64,000 bases of DNA from Paracnuella aquatica (GTDB lineage Bacteria; Bacteroidota; Bacteroidia; Chitinophagales; Chitinophagaceae). The stretch covers positions 1-64,000 of the forward strand of contig NZ_QOWJ01000012.1 of assembly GCF_003332885.2 (NCBI RefSeq), written 5' to 3'. Below the pieces are notes generated by a model. The model saw only the letters and a list, made by a program, of their open reading frames with translations. It was not told the DNA's origin and searched no databases. This document shows, one piece after another, positions 17,018-26,045 of this stretch. Both the position numbers and the translations under genes were made by a program. Every line of letters starts with the position of its first letter. Within the stretch, counting starts at the first letter, position 1.

Positions 17018-19373
17018 TATCCTCGGGCTGATTTTAATAACGCTGCAACTCCGCGCAAAAGCCCAGGATGACCGCAATCTTGCACGCTTTAAAACGGTAT
17101 TGCAAAAGGAGCTCGGCAAGGCAGGTGTTTCAGTTCCCCCTGCGTCCATTAAATTTCATTTGATCAGGAAGGGCGAAAAGAGCGACTTTGGACTTGCAGC
17201 CGCAACTGCTGATGCATTTCATCTCTCCGCCACACAACAAACAATTTCCGTCTGGAGTAAATCGGAGGCGGGTATCCAAGCGGGTATTTACTGGTACCTG
17301 AACCGCCTGGGCTTCCGCTATTATTTCCCCGGGGCGGCCTGGCATTATATCCCGAAGCTGCAGTCGGGTTACAGGGAAGTGCAGCATACCGGAACACCAT
17401 CGTTTGAAAGCAGGCGGATCTGGTATGCCTATGGTACGGGATCAAAGCTGGCTGATGCCGATTTTAAATTTTGGGAAGCCGCCAACCTGCTGGGGGGGGC
17501 GGTGGTGAATGCCGGACATTCCTACGAGGCTATCGTTTCGCGTAACAAAGGGGTTTTTTTAAGCCACCCCGAGTTTTTTGCCCAGAAGGTTGAAAAGGGT
17601 GCAATACCCAAAAACCCGAAGTTCGATGTAAGCAACGAGCAACTGGTACAGCTGGTCATAAAAGATGCGCTTGAACAGGTGTCAGCATACCAAGTCAGAA
17701 CAGGCAGTCTTCCAGTATCCATATCAATGGATCCTTCAGATGGCGGAGGCTTTGCGACAAGTGAAGCCGCGTTGAAAATCGGAGGTCCCTCAGCGCAAAC
17801 TTATTATTTGGCCAACCGTGTTGCAAGAGCTGTTGGCCAACGCTATCCGGGTGTGCAGGTTGGCCTGTATGCTTATAACCAACATGCGGCCCCCCCGGCG
17901 TTTCCGGTGGAGCCCAATATTATCGTGCTCGTGGCAACGGCGATGAATCAATCTGCTTACCGTACAGACGAGCTTATCCAGCTTTGGCGTAAGAAAGGGG
18001 TAAAGGTGGGTATACGGGATTATTACGGCGTGATGGCGTGGGATTGGGACATGCCAGGCAAGCCCGCAGGCGGCAAAATGAACTATGTAAGCCAGTTGCG
18101 TAAATACCACGGGGAAGGCATCCGAATTTTTTCTGCGGAAACAAATATCGGTTGGGTCAGCCGCGGGCTTGGTCATTATGTTGCTGCATCGCTGTTGTGG
18201 GATATCAATGTAGACACCGCTACGATCATCAGAGAATTTTACCGGAACATGTTCGGGAAAGCTGCTGCTACGATGGCATCGGTTTTCAATTCCTGGCAGC
18301 ACTACAGCGAGGCGGTGCCAAAAGAGGGAGACCTGTACCAATGGAGCCGCCTGGTTCAGCAGGCGGCCGGAGAAGATAAAGACGCATTAGTGCAGGAACG
18401 CATCCGGCAGGTGCAGCAATACCTGGTTTACGTTCATCTTTTCTCCAAATGGAGAAAGGAGGATTCGGAGGCAAATCTGGTTCGGCTGCTCAATTATGCG
18501 TACCGGGTCCAGGACCAGGGGAACATCGCAAGCTACCCGCTGTTTCGGCGACTGGCTTCCGGGGCCGTTGCCGGCAAGCCACATTTGCGGTTCAGTAACC
18601 CGAATGCTACGTGGAAACAACCGACGGGTGCATTGAGCATTTCCGAAACCGAGCAGCTTTATGCCAACATGCTCAGGGATCTTGATCGTAGTGCCGTAAC
18701 CGTCAATACACTTTTGCCCAATGCCCTCAAACGTATCCCGGCCAATAAGATGAACGCCGCAGTTTTTGCCGGCAATTCGCTGCCTGTAAAATTACGCGGC
18801 GGACACCTGGTTGTGGTGCAGGTATTTGACCGGACAGCATCGCTACAATTGACACAAGGTTTGATCAAAGTGAAGGAATACAAAACACTCCAGCTTAAAG
18901 TCTACCCCTTCCAATCTGATCTTAGTATTACCGGCAGCAGGCCGCTGATCGAACAAAAAATACTTCCGGGTACGCAAACAACTGTATCGTTGGCTTCGCT
19001 TCCAACAGGAACCTACCTACTACATATTGACGATGCCAGGGATGGTTTTAAACTATCATTCGCCGGAGGAGTTGCATATGGCATTGTAGCCGGCGCTCCC
19101 CGCAAAGCGTGGACTTTCGGGCGAAATACACTGGTTTTCGAGGTTAAGGACATTACTTCCTTTTCCATTCAGAACGAAGGTGCCGTGACGCTCAAAAGCC
19201 CTACGGGCAGGATCATTGACCTGCAGCAGCAAAAAGGTAAAGTCAGTATCTCCGTTGGACCAGGCGAGCAAGGCCTATGGCAACTTTTAAAACAAAGTGG
19301 CAAGTTTTCATTACAGGGCGTGCTTCCTTTAATTGCTGCCGACAAAGATTTCATTATACGACATGAAGAGTGA
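16995..19373 (+). CDS. secreted DUF4838-type glycoside hydrolase-like protein
   Basis: A 792-residue exported protein. The start is ATG 16995, because MNIITRLSILGLILITLQLR gives a clean signal peptide ending at AKAQ. Residues about 40-120 contain a GH67/GH20-like N-terminal helper domain (AGIQAGIYWYLNRLGFRYYF). The central region (VNAGHSYEAI, ISMDPSDGGGF, GLYAYNQHAAPP) matches DUF4838 proteins, which are thought to be alpha-glucuronidase-like hydrolases. Its overlap with glycosyltransferase genes on both sides puts it in an assembly operon, unusual for a hydrolase; it may trim or process the exported polymer. Substrate unknown. Confidence 0.7.
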   Translation: MNIITRLSILGLILITLQLRAKAQDDRNLARFKTVLQKELGKAGVSVPPASIKFHLIRKGEKSDFGLAAATADAFHLSATQQTISVWSKSEAGIQAGIYWYLNRLGFRYYFPGAAWHYIPKLQSGYREVQHTGTPSFESRRIWYAYGTGSKLADADFKFWEAANLLGGAVVNAGHSYEAIVSRNKGVFLSHPEFFAQKVEKGAIPKNPKFDVSNEQLVQLVIKDALEQVSAYQVRTGSLPVSISMDPSDGGGFATSEAALKIGGPSAQTYYLANRVARAVGQRYPGVQVGLYAYNQHAAPPAFPVEPNIIVLVATAMNQSAYRTDELIQLWRKKGVKVGIRDYYGVMAWDWDMPGKPAGGKMNYVSQLRKYHGEGIRIFSAETNIGWVSRGLGHYVAASLLWDINVDTATIIREFYRNMFGKAAATMASVFNSWQHYSEAVPKEGDLYQWSRLVQQAAGEDKDALVQERIRQVQQYLVYVHLFSKWRKEDSEANLVRLLNYAYRVQDQGNIASYPLFRRLASGAVAGKPHLRFSNPNATWKQPTGALSISETEQLYANMLRDLDRSAVTVNTLLPNALKRIPANKMNAAVFAGNSLPVKLRGGHLVVVQVFDRTASLQLTQGLIKVKEYKTLQLKVYPFQSDLSITGSRPLIEQKILPGTQTTVSLASLPTGTYLLHIDDARDGFKLSFAGGVAYGIVAGAPRKAWTFGRNTLVFEVKDITSFSIQNEGAVTLKSPTGRIIDLQQQKGKVSISVGPGEQGLWQLLKQSGKFSLQGVLPLIAADKDFIIRHEE

Positions 19374-20604
19374 TTTGAAGACCGTGCTCTATTTATCCTA
19401 TACGGGTATGACCGACCCGTTGGGGCAGTCGCAAGTACTTGCTTACCTGGCTGCTTTAGGTAAGCAGGGAAGCTACCGCTTTGTTATTGTAAGCTTTGAA
19501 AAACCGGAAGCCTACCAGCGGCTCAGGGCCACGATCGAAGGCCTGTGTGCGCAAGCCGGTATTGAATGGCATCCATTAACCTACACCGTTAAGCCGCCCG
19601 TTGTCTCTACGTTTCGTGATGTGATTCGGATGCGGCGGAAGTCGGTAGAATTGATGGCCCGGCACTCCTTTTCCCTAGTTCACTGCCGCAGTTATATACC
19701 TTCACTCACCGGCCTGTACCTGAAGAAAAAGTTCGGTATCCCGTTTTTGTTTGACATGCGGGGGTTTTGGGCCGATGAGCGCCTAGACGGAAATATCTGG
19801 CGCCTGTCCAATCCGCTGTACAGGATCATATACCAGTATTTTAAAAAGAAAGAGAAACAGTTTTTGTTGAATGCTAATCATATTGTTAGCCTTACACGAA
19901 ATGCCCGTGATGTGATCTGGTCCTGGACATTAGCGACTGCACCTCTACCGATCACGGTAATTCCCTGTTGTGTGGACATGGCCCTGTTCAACCCTCAAAA
20001 TGTTTCGGCGGGTATGCAGGCACAGGCGCGACATGCACTAGGTATTCCACAGGGGGCGAACGTCATATCTTATGTAGGCTCATTAGGTACCTGGTATATG
20101 CTCCCCGAAATGATGGCATTTGTAAAACAATACTTTGATGCTTTCCCCGGCGCTTATTTTATGATCCTGACAGGTGAGCCGGAGCAAATGGTACACGATG
20201 CTGCCCAACAAAATGGTGTGGATATACAGCGAATCAGGATCAAAAAAGTACCACGGGCTGAAATGCCCATCTATATATCATTGAGCACCCTGAGCATTTT
20301 TTTTATAAAGCCTGCTTTTTCTAAAAAAGCCTCATCTCCGGTAAAGCAGGGTGAGTTAATGGCAATGGGTATACCGATTGTTTGCAATGATTCGGTAGGC
20401 GATACCGGGGAAATAATTGAAGCTTACAAAGCAGGAGTCGTACTGGATTCTTTTACGCCCCATGCGTACGCCCATGCGGTAGCTCAATTAAAAGAAAACC
20501 AATTTAATAAACACCAGATTATTCTGGGCGCTCGGCAAGAATATTCGTTGGAGCATGGTGTAAACTCCTATGCTTCGGTGTACCAAAAAATCCTGCATGA
20601 CTAA
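19363..20604 (+). CDS. family 4-like glycosyltransferase
   Basis: A 413-residue GT-B protein. Start ATG 19363 chosen because MKSDLKTVLYLSYTGMTDPL puts the first beta strand at the N-terminus; it overlaps the upstream stop by 11 bases. The DPLGQSQVLAYL motif and CRSYIPSLTGLYLKKKF, FDMRGFWADER are typical of a Bacteroidota/Proteobacteria GT4 subgroup in capsule loci. In the donor domain YVGSLGTWYMLPEM and the SSPVKQGELMAMGIPIV block are seen. It overlaps the next gene by eight bases. Confidence 0.82.
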   Translation: MKSDLKTVLYLSYTGMTDPLGQSQVLAYLAALGKQGSYRFVIVSFEKPEAYQRLRATIEGLCAQAGIEWHPLTYTVKPPVVSTFRDVIRMRRKSVELMARHSFSLVHCRSYIPSLTGLYLKKKFGIPFLFDMRGFWADERLDGNIWRLSNPLYRIIYQYFKKKEKQFLLNANHIVSLTRNARDVIWSWTLATAPLPITVIPCCVDMALFNPQNVSAGMQAQARHALGIPQGANVISYVGSLGTWYMLPEMMAFVKQYFDAFPGAYFMILTGEPEQMVHDAAQQNGVDIQRIRIKKVPRAEMPIYISLSTLSIFFIKPAFSKKASSPVKQGELMAMGIPIVCNDSVGDTGEIIEAYKAGVVLDSFTPHAYAHAVAQLKENQFNKHQIILGARQEYSLEHGVNSYASVYQKILHD

Positions 20605-21691
20605 AATCCGGCGGATTCATTTTTTACTAATATACCCGAAAGGCACAGCTCCTAGCCAGCGGTTCAGGTTTGAGCAGTTTCTTCCAATATTGAGACGGAA
20701 TCAATTTAATTGCTCCACAAGCTGTTTTTATGATGAGGATACATTTAAAAAGTTGTATCAGGCCAATGGGAAACTGATACTTGCGTTGCGCTTGGTTTGG
20801 TGTTTCTTAAGGCGTTGTGCACATATGTTTACACTGGCTAAATATGACTGTATCCTCATTCAACGGGGGGCTGCTCCATTCGGTCCGCCTATATTTGAAT
20901 GGGTGATCAGGTATATCTTGCGAAAGCCTATTATTTATGACTTTGACGATGCTATTTGGCGGCAGCCGGAAGGCTACAATTCCATCTTAAAGCGTTTTGT
21001 AAAAGCGCACTACAAAGTGGCGCTGATCTGTAAATGGGCCCATACGGTAGTAGTAGGCAATAGTTACCTGGCAGCGTATGCCGCACAATTCAATAAGCGG
21101 GTGGTGCTGATTCCAACGGTTGTTGATACCGAGCATATGTTTATACCAGCAAAAGATGAAGCGGATTGTGTCGACAATTCACCAATCGTTATTGGGTGGA
21201 CTGGCTCCCATACAACATTGCCTTACCTTGAATCTTTAGAGCCGGTATTAGAACAATTGGCTAACACAAACCAATTCTCATTAATGGTCATGGCCAATAA
21301 GCCGCCAAATTTTAAAAAACTGCCCTGTCAGTTCATTCCTTGGACAGAAGAAGCAGAAGTCGCCCAGTTGCAAAGAATAGATATAGGTATTATGCCTTTG
21401 CCTGATGATGAATGGACCAAAGGTAAATGTGGATTTAAAGCAATTCAGTATATGGCCGTCGGAAAGCCCGCGGTGGCTTCTTCGGTTGGGGTGAACGCAG
21501 AAATTATTGATGATGGCGTCAACGGTTTTTTATGTGCCAGCCATGAAGACTGGTTTAAAGCGCTCAGCTACTTATTGAACCATCCCGAAACAGCGAAAAG
21601 TATGGGAGCGGCCGCTAGGGAAAAAATGGTGCAAAATTATTCACTTAAGAAGGCTGGATCCGAGTGGGTGTCTGCATTGGCGGCCGTCTGA
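20597..21691 (+). CDS. family 4-like glycosyltransferase
   Basis: A 364-residue GT-B protein whose N-terminus LLIYPKGTAPSQRFRFEQFL, later LIQRGAAPFGPPIFEW and YDFDDAIW, belongs to a GT4 subgroup common in exopolysaccharide loci. The donor domain starts at IVIGWTGSHTTLPYLE, with KGKCGFKAIQYMAVGKPAVA carrying the nucleotide-sugar site. The start at ATG 20597 overlaps the preceding gene by eight bases. Its last 47 bases overlap the convergent membrane-protein gene. Confidence 0.82.
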   Translation: MTKIRRIHFLLIYPKGTAPSQRFRFEQFLPILRRNQFNCSTSCFYDEDTFKKLYQANGKLILALRLVWCFLRRCAHMFTLAKYDCILIQRGAAPFGPPIFEWVIRYILRKPIIYDFDDAIWRQPEGYNSILKRFVKAHYKVALICKWAHTVVVGNSYLAAYAAQFNKRVVLIPTVVDTEHMFIPAKDEADCVDNSPIVIGWTGSHTTLPYLESLEPVLEQLANTNQFSLMVMANKPPNFKKLPCQFIPWTEEAEVAQLQRIDIGIMPLPDDEWTKGKCGFKAIQYMAVGKPAVASSVGVNAEIIDDGVNGFLCASHEDWFKALSYLLNHPETAKSMGAAAREKMVQNYSLKKAGSEWVSALAAV

Positions 21692-23015
21692 CTAGGCGGT
21701 TTTTCCGGGCAAGATTTTGAGTTTTGGGTACTGCTATTGAATGAATAAGTACCAGTCCAATCAGGTAGAAAGGAACACAGGGCGCTTTGTAACGCACCAG
21801 GGCCCCAAAATTATAGGATGTGAACCCTACCGCAAAGCCAAAGACCAGAGCAAACGAAAAACAAAAGAGAACTTCTTTTATAGCAAAAACGTTCTTAAAA
21901 AAGTTAGTGAATCCACTCTTGCGGATAACCTGTATGGTAAACAGCAGGATGGCAAGGCTCTCCAAGGCCGATAATAACATGACCGGGTTGGACACTTCCC
22001 AAACATAAGGCCGGAAAAAAGTGACATTAATAGCCAATGGCGCTTTCGCAAGTATAGCGCTTGGGCTGCTGTAGTCCATATCGCCCAACGTATAACCCGA
22101 GCCGGTCCGGTTCGCTCCCCCTCTACCTGCAACAGAAATCCGTTCATGGTATCCTTGGTAAGTCTGTGCGGTTTCCGCCAGGTTTTCTAAGGAGTATCGT
22201 TCAAAGGCCGCTCCGATCTGGTTCATCATTAGAACCGCAATTCCTCCCATAATTACTGTGGCAACCGGCATCACCAATACTTTGGCAGTCGTGCTTTTCA
22301 GGTTGGCTTTAAGGCTCAGCAAGGCATAAAACGCAATGGCTAGGAGCATAGCAATAGCGATATAAGCTTTTAAATATACCAGCACATAAAATCCTGAAAG
22401 GAGCAGTACGATGGATAATATTTTCTGTTTGTTGATAAGAAAGACATTTTGAACGGCGTAAACGATGATGCCAACAAACAACATACACAGGCTGTCTTTC
22501 ATGATACCCGAACTCCAAAACACCACCCCAGGAATAAATAGGGTAACAATAGCTAATGGCTTGTGCAATTTTGGGTAAAGGCGGTAGAATGACAAAAAAA
22601 GCAACCACAGCCCAATAAAAGACAGAGCGGCAAATAGTAACGTACAGGCCCAGAAAGAATTAAATGAAAAAAGGTTGATAACAGCCGTGAAACGCTTGGT
22701 AAAGAGGGTGGCTTCCGAGCCTCCAAGTAAAAGATAGTTATCCCATAAAGCAACAAATCGGCGTCCTTCTGAGAAGAAGGCCTTATAAAAAGCAGAAGCC
22801 CCCCTGAAATACATTTGGGTATCACCGCCTCCGTAATAATACACATACACCCACGCAAAACCCAACCCGCATGCCAGCTTTAGTAAAAGGCCCTTTACAA
22901 AATATCCCTGTATAGCAAGGGGCAGTTTGCGCGAAAAGCGATATCCTATTGCTATAAGGAGCAACAGGTAAAGCAGTATAAGTATAAAATCAACCCCGGT
23001 TAGATAATTATTCAT
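21645..23015 (-). CDS. polytopic membrane protein, possible polysaccharide polymerase
   Basis: A 456-residue protein with roughly ten hydrophobic segments, a VYYYGGGDTQMYFRGAS periplasmic-looking loop near residue 60, and a basic tail. I cannot assign a named family; size, topology and place beside the flippase and glycosyltransferases suit a Wzy-like polymerase or EpsG-like role, but no signature residue proves it. ATG 23015 is preferred over the GTG at 23027, because a -7-like box (23027-23034 on this strand) covers the GTG. It is transcribed against the preceding operon and overlaps its end by 47 bases. Confidence 0.65.
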   Translation of the reverse strand: MNNYLTGVDFILILLYLLLLIAIGYRFSRKLPLAIQGYFVKGLLLKLACGLGFAWVYVYYYGGGDTQMYFRGASAFYKAFFSEGRRFVALWDNYLLLGGSEATLFTKRFTAVINLFSFNSFWACTLLFAALSFIGLWLLFLSFYRLYPKLHKPLAIVTLFIPGVVFWSSGIMKDSLCMLFVGIIVYAVQNVFLINKQKILSIVLLLSGFYVLVYLKAYIAIAMLLAIAFYALLSLKANLKSTTAKVLVMPVATVIMGGIAVLMMNQIGAAFERYSLENLAETAQTYQGYHERISVAGRGGANRTGSGYTLGDMDYSSPSAILAKAPLAINVTFFRPYVWEVSNPVMLLSALESLAILLFTIQVIRKSGFTNFFKNVFAIKEVLFCFSFALVFGFAVGFTSYNFGALVRYKAPCVPFYLIGLVLIHSIAVPKTQNLARKNRLVRRPPMQTPTRIQPS

Positions 23016-23026
23016 GACTAGGGGCA

Positions 23027-23034
23027 CAAAATTA
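23027..23034 (-). promoter_or_regulatory. -7 box of the membrane-protein gene
   Basis: On the minus strand this reads TAATTTTG, an exact fit to the Bacteroidota -7 consensus TAnnTTTG. It would start a transcript only a few bases before ATG 23015. No good -33 TTG is seen at the expected distance, so confidence is moderate. Confidence 0.35.
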
Positions 23035-23187
23035 CGCGGTTAAAGGATAGTAGGCGGACACCTTTTAAATGGGGCCAATTAATGGGGGAAACAACAAGCG
23101 TGTGTGTTCAAGAAAGTTGGAGATGATGGTACGACAGGTAATGCTTAAAGATACCTCGTCTAGCTGCTCAAGCGTACTGCGATAGGG

Positions 23188-23847
23188 CTATACTGGTACA
23201 AAGCCGTTTTGAACGGCATACAACACCAACCCGGCTGCATTCCTGGCCCCCGTTTTTGCCAGCAGGCTTTTTCGGTGGGTGTTCACCGTGCCAGGTGTCA
23301 GCTTCAGTGCACTACAGATGTCTTTAGTGGTAAATCCTTGGCAAATAAGTGCCAGTACCTGTTGTTCTTTCGGTGTGAACACGGGGGAAAGGGCAGGGGC
23401 CTGTTCCTGCTGTTTCCGTGCGGTCCGCAAAGCGCGGGATAAGGCCAGGTTGATCTCCGGGCAATAACAATGGCCGCCGGCGCATACCACCCTGATGGTG
23501 TGCAGCAGCTCGGGCAGTGGCGCACAGAGGGGCACAAATCCCTCGGCCCCGGCTGCAATCGCAGAAAGAATGATTTGTTCGGGCTGGTGCGCACCAAAAA
23601 GCACCACGCCTGTTTGGGGATGGGCCGCTTTGATGGTATGGGTCAGGGAAGCATAATCTGGATAATCCAACAGCGGCACGGTCAGGACCACATGAGGCGC
23701 ATACTGTTCAAGCAAAAGATGCAGGCTGCTCCCGGTTGGGGCAGTGCCGGCTACTTGTATATCGGGTTGCTGTGCTAACAGCATGGATAAGGCCTGCGTA
23801 AGAATGGGCGAAGTCCCTGAAATAACAACAACATGTAAGGGATGCAT
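23188..23847 (-). CDS. NarL/FixJ-type response regulator with degenerate receiver
   Basis: A 219-residue protein with a receiver-like domain (1-120) and a LuxR-type HTH (FTPKEQQVLALICQGFTTKD, then GTVNTHRKSLLAKTG, residues 155-210). The HTH is intact. In the receiver the acidic pair after strand 1 is replaced by Ser/Gly, the phospho-acceptor position after strand 3 reads LTVPLL with no Asp, and the Lys after AGAEGF is Leu. It is therefore probably not phosphorylated and acts by another signal or constitutively. It lies between polysaccharide genes on the opposite strand, with no kinase next to it. Confidence 0.8.
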   Translation of the reverse strand: MHPLHVVVISGTSPILTQALSMLLAQQPDIQVAGTAPTGSSLHLLLEQYAPHVVLTVPLLDYPDYASLTHTIKAAHPQTGVVLFGAHQPEQIILSAIAAGAEGFVPLCAPLPELLHTIRVVCAGGHCYCPEINLALSRALRTARKQQEQAPALSPVFTPKEQQVLALICQGFTTKDICSALKLTPGTVNTHRKSLLAKTGARNAAGLVLYAVQNGFVPV

Positions 23848-24094
23848 AGGGCAGCAGTTAGGATTAGAGAAAGGGCACGATAAGCGGAAACCGTGTAAAC
23901 GGGATTTGGTGGATATAAGCTACGCAAAAGGGGGCAGGAGCGCAATAGGAAATGCCCGGACCGGGCTGGGGTATTTTTACGGGTGGCAAAGATCAATAAT
24001 AAGGATTGACAAAATGCGCCGGTCTTGGCAATTTTAAGGAACAGATGGGTTGAAAAATAGCTAACCCATTGTCTAACTGCTAAATGAGAAAAAT

Positions 24095-24298
24095 ATGGTT
24101 ACCCTGCCTACCCGCGTCACCATTTACGTGAAAGACGTCACCAACATCACCGGCCGCAGCGAACGCACCGGCCGCAAGCTACTGGCACTGATCCGCAAAG
24201 CCAACGGCAAACCGCCCCACGCCTTCGTAACGGTTGAAGAGTTTTGCGCCTTTACCGGCATCCGCGAAGAAGCGGTCCGGCCATTCCTGCAATACTAA
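24095..24298 (+). CDS. small conserved hypothetical protein
   Basis: 67 residues, basic, soluble. The order of helices (ITGRSERTGRKLLALIRKA, then FVTVEEFCAFTGIREEAVRPFL) looks like a small helix-turn-helix fold in which residues 47-65 would be the recognition part. I know no function for it. The ATG follows AAAAAT directly, giving an A-rich upstream typical of Bacteroidota translation starts. A terminator follows 110 bases downstream. Codon use is high in GC third positions, like neighbouring core genes, so it is probably real. Confidence 0.65.
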   Translation: MVTLPTRVTIYVKDVTNITGRSERTGRKLLALIRKANGKPPHAFVTVEEFCAFTGIREEAVRPFLQY

Positions 24299-24409
24299 AC
24301 AAGGGGAGCACTTTTGCTGTAGCTGCCAATTTGTTGGTCACCTGCCATGGGCAACAGCCAGGAACATAAACCCTAAAAAGCAGGGCTGTGGATTGGGTGC
24401 ATAAATGCA

Positions 24410-24436
24410 AAAGAGGCCATTACTGGCCTCTTTTTA
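24410..24436 (+). terminator. rho-independent terminator, bidirectional
   Basis: Ten-base stem AAAAGAGGCC / GGCCTCTTTT with a six-base loop and a T-run. It lies between the 67-residue gene on plus and the end of the small membrane-protein gene on minus, so it can serve both. Confidence 0.8.
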
Positions 24437-24479
24437 GTGTCCGCCGGCTAACACAGCATGAACCGGCATCATTGAACGG

Positions 24480-24683
24480 CTATACCTTGTCGGATGCATT
24501 TTTACACAATCGGCGCACCAGCCGCTGCAGCGCAAACGAAACGGCAAAACTCACCGCAGCACCCACACCCGCAAGAACAGCGGTTTTGATCAACTCGCCG
24601 CTGCTCAGTTGCAGCAGCAACACCAGCAGGGTGCCTCCGGCCGTGCCTGCCCTTGTATTTCCAGGTATTACAGAAAGGTCCAT
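24480..24683 (-). CDS. small membrane protein, unknown
   Basis: 67 residues from ATG 24683. Two hydrophobic stretches (GGTLLVLLLQL and TAVLAGVGAAVSFAVSFAL) flank a short polar turn, and the C-terminus is basic (RLVRRLCK). The size and two-segment layout resemble small holins, but that is only a shape argument. The longer reading from 24722 adds an A/T-rich leader and is less likely. It is downstream of the 251-residue gene on the same strand and may be co-expressed with it. Confidence 0.5.
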   Translation of the reverse strand: MDLSVIPGNTRAGTAGGTLLVLLLQLSSGELIKTAVLAGVGAAVSFAVSFALQRLVRRLCKNASDKV

Positions 24684-24775
24684 GATTGTTGTTTTTTTAA
24701 GGTAAAAAATAGAGCGGAACAATTTCGATAGATAAATTGGAAAAGAGGGGCCGGCCGAATCTCATATACACCCTT

Positions 24776-24836
24776 CAATCTATCATCCAACTAACTCCCC
24801 CTGCTCCCAACTGCCAACTATCAACTGCCACCTCCC
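24776..24836. repeat. low-complexity AACTnCCAACT repeat
   Basis: Pyrimidine-rich stretch made of degenerate copies of CAACT(N)CCAACT and TATCAACTGCC. The same kind of sequence occurs at 25920-25985, 34146-34208 and, inverted, at 32757-32790, always between genes. Confidence 0.55.
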
Positions 24837-25592
24837 TCACACTCCGCTTACCCGCACAATCGCCAGCGCATTAAAGGCACCGTTCTTCAAGGAGTAGGAA
24901 TTGCCGTTCACTTGCTGGAAAAAAGAAATGCCCAGCACCAGCATCAGCGGGTGGGTACTGTTGGCCGCCACGCTAAACTGCAGGGAAATTGCGGTGGTAG
25001 GCGTGCCGCTCAGCGGCAGCAGGGCCGATGCATCTGTATCGGTGCTGAATTGCTCGTGTTCAAAATCCAGCGAACCGCCCCCGGCAAGGATCCGGAAATG
25101 CGTGGCCTCCGCCGGTGCCGCGATCTGCTCCATCGGCACAAAAGGGGGAATGGCAATGGCCAGCGCCCCGGTAGGCCGGTTGATCGTTCCAGTAAAGGGC
25201 GCAAAAAAAGTCTGCCCCAGCTTACCGGCTTCATTGAACTCAAAGTTTTCCAGCAGTTCCAGTTCGCCATCCAGCACATTGCGCTGGCCCCGGGGGCTGG
25301 TGGCATCGGCTTTTACCACCCGCATCATGGTTTGCAGCATCCGGCTCACCATCCTGCTGTCTGCAGCATGTTGCAGCAAGGGCCGGAATGCGGTGCGCAG
25401 CAGCTTGCCTGCTTTGCCCGCCCGGCCAAATTCGGCCTGGTTCTCCCGGGTGCGTTCAAATGCGGGGTCGCTGGCCATCCGTTCGGCAGAGATGCCGCCC
25501 TTCTCCCGGATCATATAACCGTCTTTCGATTTATAAAAGGTCACATCGCCAAGCGTGCCTTCTACTTTAAAAATGCCTTTTTGCTTTGCCAT
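24837..25592 (-). CDS. uncharacterised Bacteroidota protein
   Basis: 251 residues from ATG 25592. The N-terminus MAKQKGIFKVEGTLGDVTFY with KSKDGYMIREKGG is a pattern I associate with an uncharacterised family widespread in Bacteroidota, where the first 60 residues resemble a ribosomal-protein-like or phage-structural basic domain (GRAGKAGKLLRTAF). The C-terminal 120 residues look like a beta-rich domain. There is no signal peptide or membrane segment. The longer upstream frame (to 25838) covers non-coding sequence and is rejected. No function is assigned. Confidence 0.6.
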   Translation of the reverse strand: MAKQKGIFKVEGTLGDVTFYKSKDGYMIREKGGISAERMASDPAFERTRENQAEFGRAGKAGKLLRTAFRPLLQHAADSRMVSRMLQTMMRVVKADATSPRGQRNVLDGELELLENFEFNEAGKLGQTFFAPFTGTINRPTGALAIAIPPFVPMEQIAAPAEATHFRILAGGGSLDFEHEQFSTDTDASALLPLSGTPTTAISLQFSVAANSTHPLMLVLGISFFQQVNGNSYSLKNGAFNALAIVRVSGV

Positions 25593-26002
25593 AAAATTTG
25601 TTTTAAAAAGTGTTAAGTAATAGGGCAACAAAAAGTGCAATGGGTAAATGGCGCCTTCTGTATTACCGTGGATGCACTGTATTGATTGCCGGTAATACAA
25701 GAATAATATTTGCGGTTGGCGGCGCAAACGGAGCCATCCGGTTCTGCCGCTAAAGGCTGTTTTCCAGGCGGGTATGCCACTTTTGTGGTTAGGTAAATGA
25801 TCGATACCGTTATAGCTTATAGGTGCCGCTTTTGCCACCGCACTGTACGCACCGTTTCATTAGATCATACCTGCCATATGGATGGCAAATAGATACTAAA
25901 TACATAGTAGATCACGCCTCCCCATCATCTCCCAACTCTCAACTCCCAACTCTCAACTCCCATCTATCATCTACCATCTGTCATCCATCATCTCTTCTTC
26001 CT
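25593..26002. other. intergenic region with low-complexity repeat
   Basis: The 453-base gap between divergent genes holds no ORF I trust. Bases 25920-25985 are degenerate AACTCCCAACTCTC and CATCTATCATC repeats. It ends in the promoter box at 26003. I see nothing else in it. Confidence 0.5.
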
Positions 26003-26010
26003 TATCTTTG
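26003..26010 (+). promoter_or_regulatory. -7 box of the GT4/CpsB operon
   Basis: TATCTTTG, an exact TAnnTTTG match, 35 bases before the ATG at 26046. The -33 region is pyrimidine-rich with no clear TTG, so it is only a half-site. Confidence 0.5.
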
Positions 26011-26045
26011 CACCCAATTTTCCGGATTAAACTTTTAACCCATAC

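Noticed and set aside
24480-25592. Prophage
   Set aside because: Only a holin-like small protein supports it; there is no integrase, capsid, portal or tail gene nearby.
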